The notes under the pieces are model-generated. The model was not told the DNA's origin and ran no database searches. It saw only the letters and a program-made list of their open reading frames with translations. Positions 45,648 through 55,459 of a stretch of 64,000 bases of DNA are shown piece after piece; position 1 is the stretch's first letter, and each line of letters starts with the position of its first letter. A program made the position numbers and the translations under genes. Origin of the DNA: Pseudoclavibacter endophyticus (GTDB taxonomy: Bacteria; Actinomycetota; Actinomycetes; Actinomycetales; Microbacteriaceae); contig NZ_WBJY01000001.1 in NCBI RefSeq assembly GCF_008831085.1, positions 1,736,001 through 1,800,000 of the forward strand. The letters are read 5' to 3'.

Positions 45648-47687
45648 GTGGCCACCCACGTTCCCTACCGACCGCGCACCGGTGACATCCCGAACTCGCC
45701 GGGCGTCTACCGATTCCTCGGCGAGAACGGCCGGATCCTCTATGTCGGCAAGGCGAAGAGCCTCCGCCAGCGCCTGAGCAACTACTTCGCACCGCTCGAC
45801 ACGCTGCACGAGCGCACGCGCCACATGGTGACGGCCGCCTCCTCCGTTGAATGGACCGTCGTCCAGAACGAACGCGAGTCGCTGCAGCTCGAGTACACGT
45901 GGATTCAGCAGCACAAGCCGCCCTTCAACGTGCGGCTGAAAGACGACAAGAGCTACCCGTACCTCGCCGTCACGCTCGCCGACGAGTCGCCCCGCGTCAT
46001 GGTCACCCGCAACCACCGGATCCGGGGCGCCAGGTACTTCGGTCCCTATCCCAAGGTGTGGTCGGTCAACGAGGTCATCGACCTCATGGTGCGCGTCTTC
46101 CCGATTCGTACCTGCAACGACGCGAACTACAAGCGAGCCATGCAGTCGGGGCGACCGTGCTTCGCCGGGCAGATCGGTCGGTGCGGAGGGCCGTGCTCAC
46201 AGCGACAGTCGATCGAGCAGCACCGTGTCGCCATCAACGACTTCATCGGCTTCATGGAGCGGTTCGACCGCTCGATCATCGGCGAGTTCGAGCGGCGGAT
46301 GCGCGAGGCCGCGGCTGCCCAGCGGTATGAAGAGGCGGCGAAGTACCGGGACCGGATCGCCGCAGTCGAGAACGTGCTCCAGAAGAGCGCCGTCGTGTTG
46401 CCCGACGACACCGAGCTCGACGTGTTCGCGATAGCGACCGATGAGCTGTCTGCGGCCATTCAGCTGTTCTCGGTGCGCGGGGGTCGCATTCGCGGTGTAC
46501 GGGGCTGGGTGCTCGACACCGAGCTCGACCTCGACGAGGGCACGATCATCCAGCAGTCGATGCAGCAGGTCTACGGCGGGGTCGACGGCGACGGCGAGCG
46601 ACCGCCGAACGAAGTGATCGTGCCGACGATGCCCGAGGAGGCCGAGGCACTGCAGGAGTGGCTCGAAGAGCGCCGCGGCGGACGAGTCAGGCTCCGCACG
46701 GCCAAGCGCGGCCCGAAGGCCGACCTCCTGCACACCGCGGCGATCAACGCGACCGAATCGCTCGGGCAGTACAAGCTCAAGCGAACCGCCGACTACGCGG
46801 CACGCGCGGACGCCCTGGCCGAGCTGCAACGTGCGCTCGAACTCGACGAGGCGCCCCTCCGCATCGAGTGCTTCGATGTCTCGCACCTGCAGGGCACTGG
46901 GGTCGTCGCCTCGATGGTGGTCTTCGAGGACGGGCTTCCCCGCAAACCCCATTACCGGCGCTTCAACATCGCCGAGACTCGCGACGACACCGACTCCATC
47001 CATCAGGTGCTCACGCGGCGACTCGCGCACCTGAAGGCGGCAGAGACCGAGGGTGCGGCAGGAGCGGCGGCGGCCGCCGTCGCCGACGTCGGTGCAACCC
47101 CTTCGGGGGCGCCGGATGCGAGCGGCGACGCGCCGGTCGTGCACGACCGCACCAGCGCGCGGTTCGCCTACCGGCCGCAGTTGCTCCTCGTCGACGGCGG
47201 TCAGCCCCAGGTGGCGGCGGCGAAGCGTGCCCTCGACGAGTCCGGGCTCACGGGCATCGCCGTCGCGGGCATCGCGAAGCGATTGGAAGAGCTGTGGCTC
47301 CCCGACGACTCGTTCCCGGTGATCCTGCCGCGCGGCTCCGAGGCCCTCTTCCTCGTGCAACGGCTCCGCGACGAAGCGCATCGCTTCGCCATCGCCCACC
47401 AGCGCGCCAGGCGTAAACGCGACATCGCGACCGTGCTGAGCGAGGTGCCCGGTCTCGGCCCCGCGCGCATCCGTGCGCTCCTCAGGCACTTCGGTTCCGT
47501 GACCCGCCTCCGCGCCGCGAGCGAGGCGGAGCTCGGGGCGGTCCCGGGTGTCGGGCCGACGACCGCCGCGGGCATCCTGCGCGCACTCGCTCCGTCGAGC
47601 GCCGGCGTGGATGACGCGAGCGCCGCGACCGACGATCGGGATCTCGCAGACGGGGGAGCGGTCAGCTTCGATTCGCCGCTTCGGTAG
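45648..47687 (+). CDS. uvrC: Excinuclease ABC subunit C
   Basis: Endonuclease that makes both incisions in nucleotide excision repair. 679 residues. N-terminal GIY-YIG nuclease (PNSPGVYRFLGENGRILYVGKAKSLRQRL), Cys cluster region CFAGQIGRCGGPCSQR, UVR motif (about 205-240), RNase H-like C-terminal nuclease (IECFDVSHLQGTGVVASMVVF; LLLVDGGQPQVAAAKRAL), and helix-hairpin-helix pair (VPGLGPARIRALLRHFGS; VPGVGPTTAAGIL). An Ala/Gly/Asp-rich insertion of about 35 residues (near 465-500) lies in the nuclease domain. GTG 45648 is 2 bp after uvrA. Its TAG stop is part of a -10-like TAGGCT. Confidence 0.97.
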   Translation: MATHVPYRPRTGDIPNSPGVYRFLGENGRILYVGKAKSLRQRLSNYFAPLDTLHERTRHMVTAASSVEWTVVQNERESLQLEYTWIQQHKPPFNVRLKDDKSYPYLAVTLADESPRVMVTRNHRIRGARYFGPYPKVWSVNEVIDLMVRVFPIRTCNDANYKRAMQSGRPCFAGQIGRCGGPCSQRQSIEQHRVAINDFIGFMERFDRSIIGEFERRMREAAAAQRYEEAAKYRDRIAAVENVLQKSAVVLPDDTELDVFAIATDELSAAIQLFSVRGGRIRGVRGWVLDTELDLDEGTIIQQSMQQVYGGVDGDGERPPNEVIVPTMPEEAEALQEWLEERRGGRVRLRTAKRGPKADLLHTAAINATESLGQYKLKRTADYAARADALAELQRALELDEAPLRIECFDVSHLQGTGVVASMVVFEDGLPRKPHYRRFNIAETRDDTDSIHQVLTRRLAHLKAAETEGAAGAAAAAVADVGATPSGAPDASGDAPVVHDRTSARFAYRPQLLLVDGGQPQVAAAKRALDESGLTGIAVAGIAKRLEELWLPDDSFPVILPRGSEALFLVQRLRDEAHRFAIAHQRARRKRDIATVLSEVPGLGPARIRALLRHFGSVTRLRAASEAELGAVPGVGPTTAAGILRALAPSSAGVDDASAATDDRDLADGGAVSFDSPLR

Positions 47688-47690
47688 GCT
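47685..47690 (+). promoter_or_regulatory. Possible -10 element of a rapZ promoter
   Basis: TAGGCT overlaps the uvrC stop codon, about 32 nt before the rapZ ATG, with a GGAGGGG ribosome-binding site between. This would give a leadered transcript for rapZ and whiA. The -35 is weak. Confidence 0.4.
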
Positions 47691-47721
47691 TGCTTCGCTA
47701 GGCGCACGGAGGGGATGCAGG

Positions 47722-48609
47722 ATGACTGACGACGAAGGCCTGACCGACGAGCGCCAGCAACTCCTCATCGTGACGGGCATGTCGGGGGCGGGCCGTTCGA
47801 CCGCGTGCAAGGCGCTCGAAGACCTCGACTGGTTCGTCGTCGACAATCTGCCGCCGGAGATGATTACGCCGCTCATCGAGGTGGCCGGCAAGGCGCGCGA
47901 TTCGCTCCCCAAGCTGGCCGTCGCAATGGACGTTCGCGGAGGGCGGCTGCTGGAGTCGTTCACGAGCTTCGTAGTGAAGCTGCGCCAGTCGCACGACGTG
48001 CGCGTGATCTTCCTCGACGCGACCGACGACACGCTTGTGCGGCGCTTCGAGTCGGTGCGCAGGCCGCATCCGCTGCAGGGCGACGGCACGATCCTCGAGG
48101 GCATCGAGTTCGAGCGCGCCCGCCTGCGCGAGGTGCGGGAGTCGGCCGACATCATCATCGACACGTCCGCCCTCAACGTGCACCAGCTGGCGAAGCGGAT
48201 CATCGAGCGCTTCGGCGAGCCCGACCAGCACCGCATCGCGGTCACCGTCATGAGCTTCGGGTTCAAATACGGCATGCCGACCGACGCCGACATGGTCGCC
48301 GACGTCCGTTTCTTGCCGAACCCGTTCTGGGAGCCCGACCTGCGGGCATTCACGGGCCGCGACAAGCAGGTGTCAGACTATGTGCTCGCCCAGGAGGGCG
48401 CCGAGGAGTTCGTGGACGCCTACGTCGAAACACTCGAGCCCGTCTTTCACGGGTACGAGCGGGAGAACAAGCGCCACGCGACCATCGCGATCGGTTGTAC
48501 GGGCGGGAAGCACCGCTCGGTGGCCATGACCGAACATCTCGCGCAGCTGCTGCGCGGCAATCCAGAGCTCTCGGTCACGGTGCGCCACCGAGATCTGGGT
48601 CGCGAGTAG
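47722..48609 (+). CDS. rapZ: RapZ-family nucleotide-binding (RNase adaptor) protein
   Basis: P-loop protein; in E. coli RapZ delivers GlmZ RNA to RNase E, while the actinobacterial role is not settled. About 295 residues. Walker A-type loop [18 protein letters not shown] near residue 17; second nucleotide segment [19 protein letters not shown]; the C-terminal domain has [26 protein letters not shown] and [21 protein letters not shown] 47722 follows GGAGGGGATGCAGG. The next gene is whiA, without the yvcK (CofD-like) gene that usually lies between. Confidence 0.94.
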   Translation: MTDDEGLTDERQQLLIVTGMSGAGRSTACKALEDLDWFVVDNLPPEMITPLIEVAGKARDSLPKLAVAMDVRGGRLLESFTSFVVKLRQSHDVRVIFLDATDDTLVRRFESVRRPHPLQGDGTILEGIEFERARLREVRESADIIIDTSALNVHQLAKRIIERFGEPDQHRIAVTVMSFGFKYGMPTDADMVADVRFLPNPFWEPDLRAFTGRDKQVSDYVLAQEGAEEFVDAYVETLEPVFHGYERENKRHATIAIGCTGGKHRSVAMTEHLAQLLRGNPELSVTVRHRDLGRE

Positions 48610-48676
48610 GAGGCGCCGCCTCACGGCGCCACACCACTGTTCCACCGCCCCCAGCGACTTCCCCAGGAGGTATCCG

Positions 48677-49654
48677 GTGTCACTCACCGCCGACGTCAAA
48701 CTTGAGCTGCTGCGGCTTCGCGCGAAGTCGACGCAAGCACGAGCAGCGGAGGTGACATCGATCCTTCGGTTCTCTGGCGGTCTGCAGCTCATCTCGGGCC
48801 GGATCGCCGTCGAAGCACAGGTCGATTCGGAGCGCCTCGCGCGCCGCCTCAGCCACGAGCTCGGCGAACTCTACGGAGTGCGGCCCCGCATCACGTCGGC
48901 GACGGGCGCCCACGGGCGCGGGCAGGAGAGCTATCTCGTGCGAGTGCTGGAGGCGGGCGAGACGCTCGCGCGGCAGACCGGGCTGATGGATGCTCGACGC
49001 CATACGGTCCGCGGCCTCCCGAACCGGCTGACGACCGGCACGCGCGAGGATCTCGCCGCCATCTGGCGGGGCGCCTTCCTCGCGGCCGGATCGCTGACGG
49101 AGCCGGGGCGGTCGAGCGCCCTGGAGGTCGTGACCCCCAACAGTGAGTCGGCCATGGCGCTCGTGGGCGCGGCGGGCCGAATGGGCGTTGCGTCGCGAGC
49201 TCGTGAGGTCCGCGGCGTGCACCGCGTCGTTATCCGTGAGGGCGAGTCGATCGCCGCCATGCTCAAGATCATCGGCGCAAGCGAGACCGTTGCGAGCTGG
49301 GAGGCGATGCGGCAGCGCCGTGAGACGCGGGCGACGGCGAACCGGCTCGTGAACTTCGATGACGCCAATCTGCGACGCTCCGCGCAGGCCGCCGTCTCGG
49401 CATGCGCGCGTGTCGAACGGGCACTCGAGATTCTGGGCGACGACGCACCTGACCACCTCAAGTACGCCGGGCGACTTCGCCTCGACCACCGCGACGCCTC
49501 ACTCGATGAACTGGGCCGCAAGGCCGACCCGCCCATGACGAAAGACGCTGTCGCCGGCAGAATCCGGCGGCTTCTCGCGCTCGCCGACAAGCACGCCGAG
49601 ACGGCGGGCATCCCTGGCACGGAAGCGAACCTGCCCGCCGACGACGAGCTGTGA
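48677..49654 (+). CDS. whiA: WhiA family sporulation/cell-division transcription regulator
   Basis: DNA-binding protein that works with WhiB in sporulating actinobacteria and is kept in non-sporulating ones, where it influences division. 325 residues. N-terminal LAGLIDADG-like domain without nuclease residues (about 85-220: [19 protein letters not shown] replaced by SALEVVTPN), and a C-terminal helix-turn-helix (about 240-315: [33 protein letters not shown]). GTG 48677 follows CCAGGAGGTATCCG, a strong ribosome-binding site. Confidence 0.95.
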   Translation: MSLTADVKLELLRLRAKSTQARAAEVTSILRFSGGLQLISGRIAVEAQVDSERLARRLSHELGELYGVRPRITSATGAHGRGQESYLVRVLEAGETLARQTGLMDARRHTVRGLPNRLTTGTREDLAAIWRGAFLAAGSLTEPGRSSALEVVTPNSESAMALVGAAGRMGVASRAREVRGVHRVVIREGESIAAMLKIIGASETVASWEAMRQRRETRATANRLVNFDDANLRRSAQAAVSACARVERALEILGDDAPDHLKYAGRLRLDHRDASLDELGRKADPPMTKDAVAGRIRRLLALADKHAETAGIPGTEANLPADDEL

Positions 49655-49708
49655 GCCGACCGCGGCGGCCGCGCTGATCGGCGGCCGGTGACGTGCGAAT
49701 CTGCCGGG

Positions 49709-50872
<1,164 letters not shown>

Positions 50873-50915
50873 GTCGCGCCGCCGCTCCAGTCACCGAAAG
50901 AAAGGCACACTCGAC

Positions 50916-52127
50916 ATGCCGCTCAGCACCATCGCATCGCTCGGCCCGCTCGCCGAGAAGACCGTCATCGTGCGCTGCGATCTCAACGTCCCGCTGAAGG
51001 ACGGGGTGATCACAGACGACGGCCGCGTGCGCGCGTCGCTCGGCACGATCAGCGCCCTGCTCGAGCAGCGCGCGAAGGTCGTCGTCATCTCGCACCTCGG
51101 GCGGCCGAAGGGCGAGCCGGATCCGCAGTTCTCGCTTGCCCCCGCGGCCGCGCGGCTCGGCGAGCTGCTGGGGCAGGACGTGCCGCTCGCCCACGACACG
51201 GTGGGGCCGAGCGCAAAGTCCCTCGTCGCGGCCCTCGAACCAGGTCGCGTCGTGGTGCTGGAGAACCTGCGCTTCAACCCCGGCGAGACGAGCAAGGTCG
51301 ATGCGGAGCGCGAAGCGTTTGCGGCTGAGCTCGCCGCCATGGGCGACGCGGTCGTCTCGGACGGCTTCGGGGTCGTGCATCGCAAGCAGGCGTCGGTGTA
51401 CGACCTCGCCAAGCAGCTCCCGGCGGCAGCCGGACAGCTCGTCGAGGCCGAGGTCGAGGTGCTCGCGCGTCTGATCGACGACGTCGAACGCCCCTACGCG
51501 GTCGTGCTGGGCGGTTCGAAGGTGTCAGACAAGCTCGGGGTCATCGAAAACCTCTTACCCCGCGTGGATCGGCTCGTGATCGGCGGCGGCATGGTGTTCA
51601 CCTTCCTCGCCGCCAAGGGATACGCGGTCGGGTCGTCGCTCCTCGAGCGAGATCAGATCGAGACGGTGAAGGCCCAGATCGCGGAGGCTGAGCGCCGTGG
51701 CGTCCGGCTCGTGCTGCCCGTCGACATCACGGTCGCGGACCGGTTCGCGGCCGACGCGGCCTACGAGCACGTACCGGCCGACGCGATCGAGTCATCGAGC
51801 TTCGGCGCGTCGGGCATCGGGCTCGACATCGGTCCGGCATCGGCGGACGCCTTCGCGGCCGCGATCGCCGACGCCAAGACCGTCTTCTGGAACGGTCCAG
51901 CCGGAGTCTTCGAGTTCGAGCAGTTCGCGGCGGGCACCCGGGCCATCGCCGAAGCGCTCACGAAGATCGGCGGCCTCTCGGTCGTCGGCGGCGGCGATTC
52001 GGCGGCCGCCGTCCGAACGCTCGGCTTCAGCGACGACCAGTTCGGCCACATCTCGACCGGCGGCGGCGCGAGCCTCGAACTGCTCGAGGGCAAGCGCCTG
52101 CCCGGCCTGGAGGTGCTGGGATGGTGA
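50916..52127 (+). CDS. pgk: Phosphoglycerate kinase
   Basis: Transfers phosphate from 1,3-bisphosphoglycerate to ADP. 403 residues in two Rossmann-like domains. N-domain substrate site [14 protein letters not shown] and ISHLGRPKG; hinge [19 protein letters not shown]; nucleotide site [18 protein letters not shown] and [11 protein letters not shown]-terminal [19 protein letters not shown] 50916 follows AAAGAAAGG. It overlaps tpiA by 7 bp, so translation is coupled. Confidence 0.98.
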   Translation: MPLSTIASLGPLAEKTVIVRCDLNVPLKDGVITDDGRVRASLGTISALLEQRAKVVVISHLGRPKGEPDPQFSLAPAAARLGELLGQDVPLAHDTVGPSAKSLVAALEPGRVVVLENLRFNPGETSKVDAEREAFAAELAAMGDAVVSDGFGVVHRKQASVYDLAKQLPAAAGQLVEAEVEVLARLIDDVERPYAVVLGGSKVSDKLGVIENLLPRVDRLVIGGGMVFTFLAAKGYAVGSSLLERDQIETVKAQIAEAERRGVRLVLPVDITVADRFAADAAYEHVPADAIESSSFGASGIGLDIGPASADAFAAAIADAKTVFWNGPAGVFEFEQFAAGTRAIAEALTKIGGLSVVGGGDSAAAVRTLGFSDDQFGHISTGGGASLELLEGKRLPGLEVLGW

Positions 52128-52906
52128 CGCGCACGCCGCTCATGGCGGGCAACTGGAAGATGAACTTCGACCACTTGCAGTCGATTGCGTTCGTGCAGAA
52201 GCTCGCATGGACCCTGAAGGACGGCAAGCACGACTTCGGCGCCGTCGAGGTCGCGGTCTTCCCACCCTTCACCGATCTTCGCAGCGTGCAGACCCTCGTC
52301 GATGCAGACAAGCTCAAGATCGCCTACGGCGGGCAGGACCTCTCGCCGCACGAGAGCGGCGCTTACACGGGCGATATCTCTGGGCGATTCCTCTCGGCGC
52401 TGGGTTGCCGCTACGTGCTCGTCGGCCACTCGGAGCGCCGCACGCTTCATGGCGAGACCGACGAGATCTGCCGCGACAAGGTGGCGGCAGCCGCTCGCAG
52501 CGGCCTCGTCCCGGTGTTGTGCGTCGGTGAGACCAGTGAGGACCTCGAGGCGCACGGCGCAGCAGCCGTTCCCGTGTCGCAGTTGCGTGCCGCGCTCGAA
52601 GGCAACGATGCCGTGACCGAGCTCGTGATCGCCTACGAGCCGGTGTGGGCCATCGGGTCGGGAGAGGCGGCGACGCCGGAACAAGCGCAGACCGTGTGCC
52701 GCGCGCTGCGCGAGACGCTGGCCGAGCTCCGGGGCGACGACATGGCCGGCGACACGCGCCTGCTGTATGGCGGATCGGTCAAGGCCTCCAACGTCGTCGG
52801 CTTCATGCGCGAGCCCGACATCGACGGCGCCCTCATCGGCGGCGCCAGCCTCAAGATCGACGAATTCTCGGCGATCGTCAGGTACCGGCAGCACGTCGGG
52901 AGCTGA
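52121..52906 (+). CDS. tpiA: Triosephosphate isomerase
   Basis: Interconverts dihydroxyacetone phosphate and GAP. 261 residues of TIM barrel. Catalytic lysine in MAGNWKMN, histidine in [10 protein letters not shown], glutamate in [13 protein letters not shown] (loop 6 follows, [11 protein letters not shown]); phosphate-binding end [12 protein letters not shown] and LIGGASLK. The ATG lies inside the last codons of pgk. Confidence 0.98.
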   Translation: MVTRTPLMAGNWKMNFDHLQSIAFVQKLAWTLKDGKHDFGAVEVAVFPPFTDLRSVQTLVDADKLKIAYGGQDLSPHESGAYTGDISGRFLSALGCRYVLVGHSERRTLHGETDEICRDKVAAAARSGLVPVLCVGETSEDLEAHGAAAVPVSQLRAALEGNDAVTELVIAYEPVWAIGSGEAATPEQAQTVCRALRETLAELRGDDMAGDTRLLYGGSVKASNVVGFMREPDIDGALIGGASLKIDEFSAIVRYRQHVGS

Positions 52907-52946
52907 AACGCGTGCGTGAGCGGGACCGCGACCCGCGCGGTACCGG

Positions 52947-52952
52947 TTAGAC
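52947..52952 (+). promoter_or_regulatory. Possible -10 element before secG
   Basis: TAGACT lies 40 bp after tpiA and about 74 nt before the secG GTG. It may give secG-rbpA a transcript independent of glycolysis. The -35 is not clear. Confidence 0.35.
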
Positions 52953-53026
52953 TGAACGTTGGCCGGGCGCGCCTCGGTCGCTTCCGATGCCGGTTCCGGC
53001 TGTCCGTCCGCACCGAAAGGTGGCTC

Positions 53027-53281
53027 GTGGATATCCTCCTCGTTGTCCTACAGGTCTTACTCACCATCACGAGCGTCCTGCTCATTCTGTTCGTGCTCCT
53101 GCACCGAGGGCGCGGTGGTGGCCTGTCCGACATGTTCGGCGGCGGCGTCACGAGCAACATCGGGTCATCCGGCGTCGCCGAGAAGAACCTCAACCGCATC
53201 ACCGTGTGGCTCGCCGTGATTTGGGTGCTCTGCATCATAGCCATGGGCGTCATCTTCAAGCTCCAGAACCCGGTGGTGTAG
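53027..53281 (+). CDS. secG: Preprotein translocase subunit SecG
   Basis: Small accessory subunit of the SecYEG channel in the cytoplasmic membrane. About 84 residues with two hydrophobic helices (about 1-22 and 55-77) joined by the conserved loop LLHRGRGGGLSDMFGGG. GTG 53027 is chosen (VDILLVVLQVLL) because it follows GAAAGG and matches the family start; the frame is open upstream to 52916 but the extra sequence is basic and not SecG-like. tpiA-secG is the standard actinobacterial order. rbpA begins 2 bp after the stop. Confidence 0.93.
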   Translation: MDILLVVLQVLLTITSVLLILFVLLHRGRGGGLSDMFGGGVTSNIGSSGVAEKNLNRITVWLAVIWVLCIIAMGVIFKLQNPVV

Positions 53282-53283
53282 CA

Positions 53284-53649
53284 ATGGCACAGGGTGGCAG
53301 CGCAATCCGGGGTTCGCGCGTCGGTGCCGGGCCGATGGGAGAGCTCGATCACGGCATTCGCGCACGGCGCGTCACCGTGTCGTACTGGGACTCGCTCGGC
53401 AACGAAACGGTCAGGCACTACTCGGCCGACGTCCCCGAGGAAGACATCCCAGATGTCATCGACGCCCCCATGAGCGGGCTCCCGGCGGGACGCGACAAGA
53501 ACAACCCGCCGTCTCCGCTGACGAATACTCCCTATAAGACGCACCTCGCGTACGTGCAAGAACGCCGCACCGAGGAAGAGGCCGAGCGCATCCTGGCCGA
53601 CGCCCTCGAGCGTCTGCGCGCGCGACGCGGCGGCGCGGCGACGAAGTAG
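53284..53649 (+). CDS. rbpA: RNA polymerase-binding protein RbpA
   Basis: Actinobacterial transcription factor that binds sigma and the RNA polymerase beta' subunit and stabilises the open complex. About 121 residues: an N-terminal tail (about 1-25), a core domain ARRVTVSYWDSLGNETVRHYSADVPEEDIPDVIDAP, a basic linker, and the sigma-interacting C-terminal helix KTHLAYVQERRTEEEAERILADALERLR. There is no cysteine at all, so the zinc/disulfide cysteines of the Streptomyces-type core are missing. ATG 53284 is 2 bp after secG. Confidence 0.9.
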   Translation: MAQGGSAIRGSRVGAGPMGELDHGIRARRVTVSYWDSLGNETVRHYSADVPEEDIPDVIDAPMSGLPAGRDKNNPPSPLTNTPYKTHLAYVQERRTEEEAERILADALERLRARRGGAATK

Positions 53650-53717
53650 TCGACACTCACGGCCGCCGCACTCGCCCGCGCCGGGGAATCCGGGTGGGGG
53701 AGCGTTCCAGCCCTGGT

Positions 53718-54521
53718 TTAACCTTCTCGCGGTGAGGCCGCTCGCTCGTCGACGATGAGCAGGCGGCTCCCGGCGATCTCGTCCGGTGCCCTGCCTGGGG
53801 ATCGCAGCGCGGCCGCGAGCGGCGAGTCGCTGTCGGCGACATCCGCGCGGGACGCCGTTGCCACGGCATCCGCCTTGTCGTCGCCGGTCACGATCGCCCA
53901 GACGGCCCCGGATGCCCGAATCGCTTCGAGCGTGAGCGTCACGCGCTGCGGCGGGGGCTTCGGCGAGTCGAGGATCTCGACCACCGACCTCCCCGGCGGC
54001 GGAGTCGTGACGAGCGGGTGGCCGGGGAACAGCGAGGCGGTGTGGCCGTCGGGGCCGGTGCCGAGCAGGACCAGGTCGAGCGCGGCGACGGTCTCGCTCA
54101 GCTCCTGCTCGTAGGCGCGCGCCGCCTCCGCGACATCGATGCCGATCATGTCGCTCGTGAGCGTTGTGTGCAGGTTCGCGCGGTCGAAGCCCGAGGCCTC
54201 GCGCAGCGCCTGAACGATAGGCACCGCATTCCGGTCCTCGTGCCCGCGCGGAGCGAATCGCTCGTCGGCGAACCACACGTGCACCCGCGACCAGTCGACG
54301 CCGGCCGATTCACCGGCCGCGACCATCGCGGGCACGACGGACGTCGCGACTGAACCGCCCGACACGGCGATGTGCACTTCGCCACGCGGGGCATCCGCTC
54401 CCTCGCCGATGAGCCCGCGCTCGCGCACAAGTTCGACGAAGCGTTCTGCGGTCTCGTGGGCCGCTGCCGCCGAGTCGGGGACGATGAGGGTCTGGAAGGC
54501 TGATTGAGGAGTCATGGTCAT
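53718..54521 (-). CDS. pgl: 6-phosphogluconolactonase
   Basis: Hydrolyses 6-phosphogluconolactone made by Zwf. 267 residues of the NagB-like (DevB) fold: VHIAVSGGSVATSVVPAM, VHVWFADERFAPRGHEDRN (the family's acidic active-site region) and LVLLGTGPDGHTASLFPGHP with the catalytic histidine. It is the last gene of the pentose-phosphate operon, overlapping opcA by 4 bp. Confidence 0.95.
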   Translation of the reverse strand: MTMTPQSAFQTLIVPDSAAAAHETAERFVELVRERGLIGEGADAPRGEVHIAVSGGSVATSVVPAMVAAGESAGVDWSRVHVWFADERFAPRGHEDRNAVPIVQALREASGFDRANLHTTLTSDMIGIDVAEAARAYEQELSETVAALDLVLLGTGPDGHTASLFPGHPLVTTPPPGRSVVEILDSPKPPPQRVTLTLEAIRASGAVWAIVTGDDKADAVATASRADVADSDSPLAAALRSPGRAPDEIAGSRLLIVDERAASPREG

Positions 54522-55459
54522 CCGATCTCCGCCGCCAGCAGCGGCACGGCATTCACGAGCACGTCACCGTAGACGCCGTCGGGCGCCAGCGAACGCAGCT
54601 CTTCGGCAAGCACTTCGGTCAGGTCGCGCCGGTGCATCGGGATGTACTGCGCGGGTTGGTTCGGTTGGCACAGTCGGACAGTCGATTCGCTCAGGCGCTC
54701 GAATTCGAGGGCGCCTGAGGGGCGATGCAAGCGCACGGCGTGGAGGCCCGAGGTGGCCTCGAAGTCGTCGAACTCGTCGGGAAGCAACACCGGAACGTCG
54801 AGCCGCGACCGCAGCCACGCGGCCATGAGGATCGTGGCGGGGGAGGACTTGCGTCCGCACACCTCGACCGACTCCACTGGCTCGTACGGCGGCTGATCGA
54901 GGGCGGCGGCAAGCTGGGACCGCCACACCGTTAGACGCGTCCACGCGAAATCGCTGTCGCCCGGCCGGTAGCCGCGCGCGAGCAGGGCGAGGGCCTCGAA
55001 CGGGTCACCGCTCTCACCGGCGTCGGTGATCCGCAATTGGGCGATTCGCCCGAACGCCTGCTCGCTGACCGACTCGACGGCACCATCCGGCCACCAGGCA
55101 ACCACGGGCGCGTCGGGCAGCAGGAGCGCCTGCACGAGCGTCTCCGGATCGTTCGCGGCCGGACCCGAGACGTGGAGGATGACGACGTCGCTCGCTCCCG
55201 CATCACCACCGACCCGGATCTCGGCGTCGATGCGCGCGCGATCCGACCGGGGATCGACGAAGTTGACGACGATGACGCGCATGGGATGCTCGCCGGACGC
55301 CATGTTGGCGGCGTGAATCGCTTCGTCGTTGGCCCGGCCGGTGGTCGAGATCACGAGGGTGAGCACGCGGCCGAGCGCAACGACCCCGCCCTCCTCTCTC
55401 ACCGAGACGAGGCGCTTCGAGATCGCGCTCGTCGTCGTGTCGCTCAGTTCGATGATCAC
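54518..55459 (-). CDS. opcA: Glucose-6-phosphate dehydrogenase assembly/activator protein OpcA
   Basis: Partner protein needed for full activity of G6PDH in cyanobacteria and actinobacteria. 313 residues. Family segments: the N-terminal TTTSAISKRLVSVREEGGVVALGRVLTLVI, VVAWWPDGAV in the middle, and PILMAAW-like region TILMAAWLRSRLDVPVLLP. It lies between zwf and pgl with 4-bp overlaps on both sides, its normal position. Confidence 0.94.
   Translation of the reverse strand: MIIELSDTTTSAISKRLVSVREEGGVVALGRVLTLVISTTGRANDEAIHAANMASGEHPMRVIVVNFVDPRSDRARIDAEIRVGGDAGASDVVILHVSGPAANDPETLVQALLLPDAPVVAWWPDGAVESVSEQAFGRIAQLRITDAGESGDPFEALALLARGYRPGDSDFAWTRLTVWRSQLAAALDQPPYEPVESVEVCGRKSSPATILMAAWLRSRLDVPVLLPDEFDDFEATSGLHAVRLHRPSGALEFERLSESTVRLCQPNQPAQYIPMHRRDLTEVLAEELRSLAPDGVYGDVLVNAVPLLAAEIG

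Noticed and set aside
42592-45792. A 1066-codon minus-strand open frame opposite uvrA
   Set aside because: Antisense to uvrA throughout, low-complexity composition (Asp/Val/Leu/Glu/Arg), no motif.
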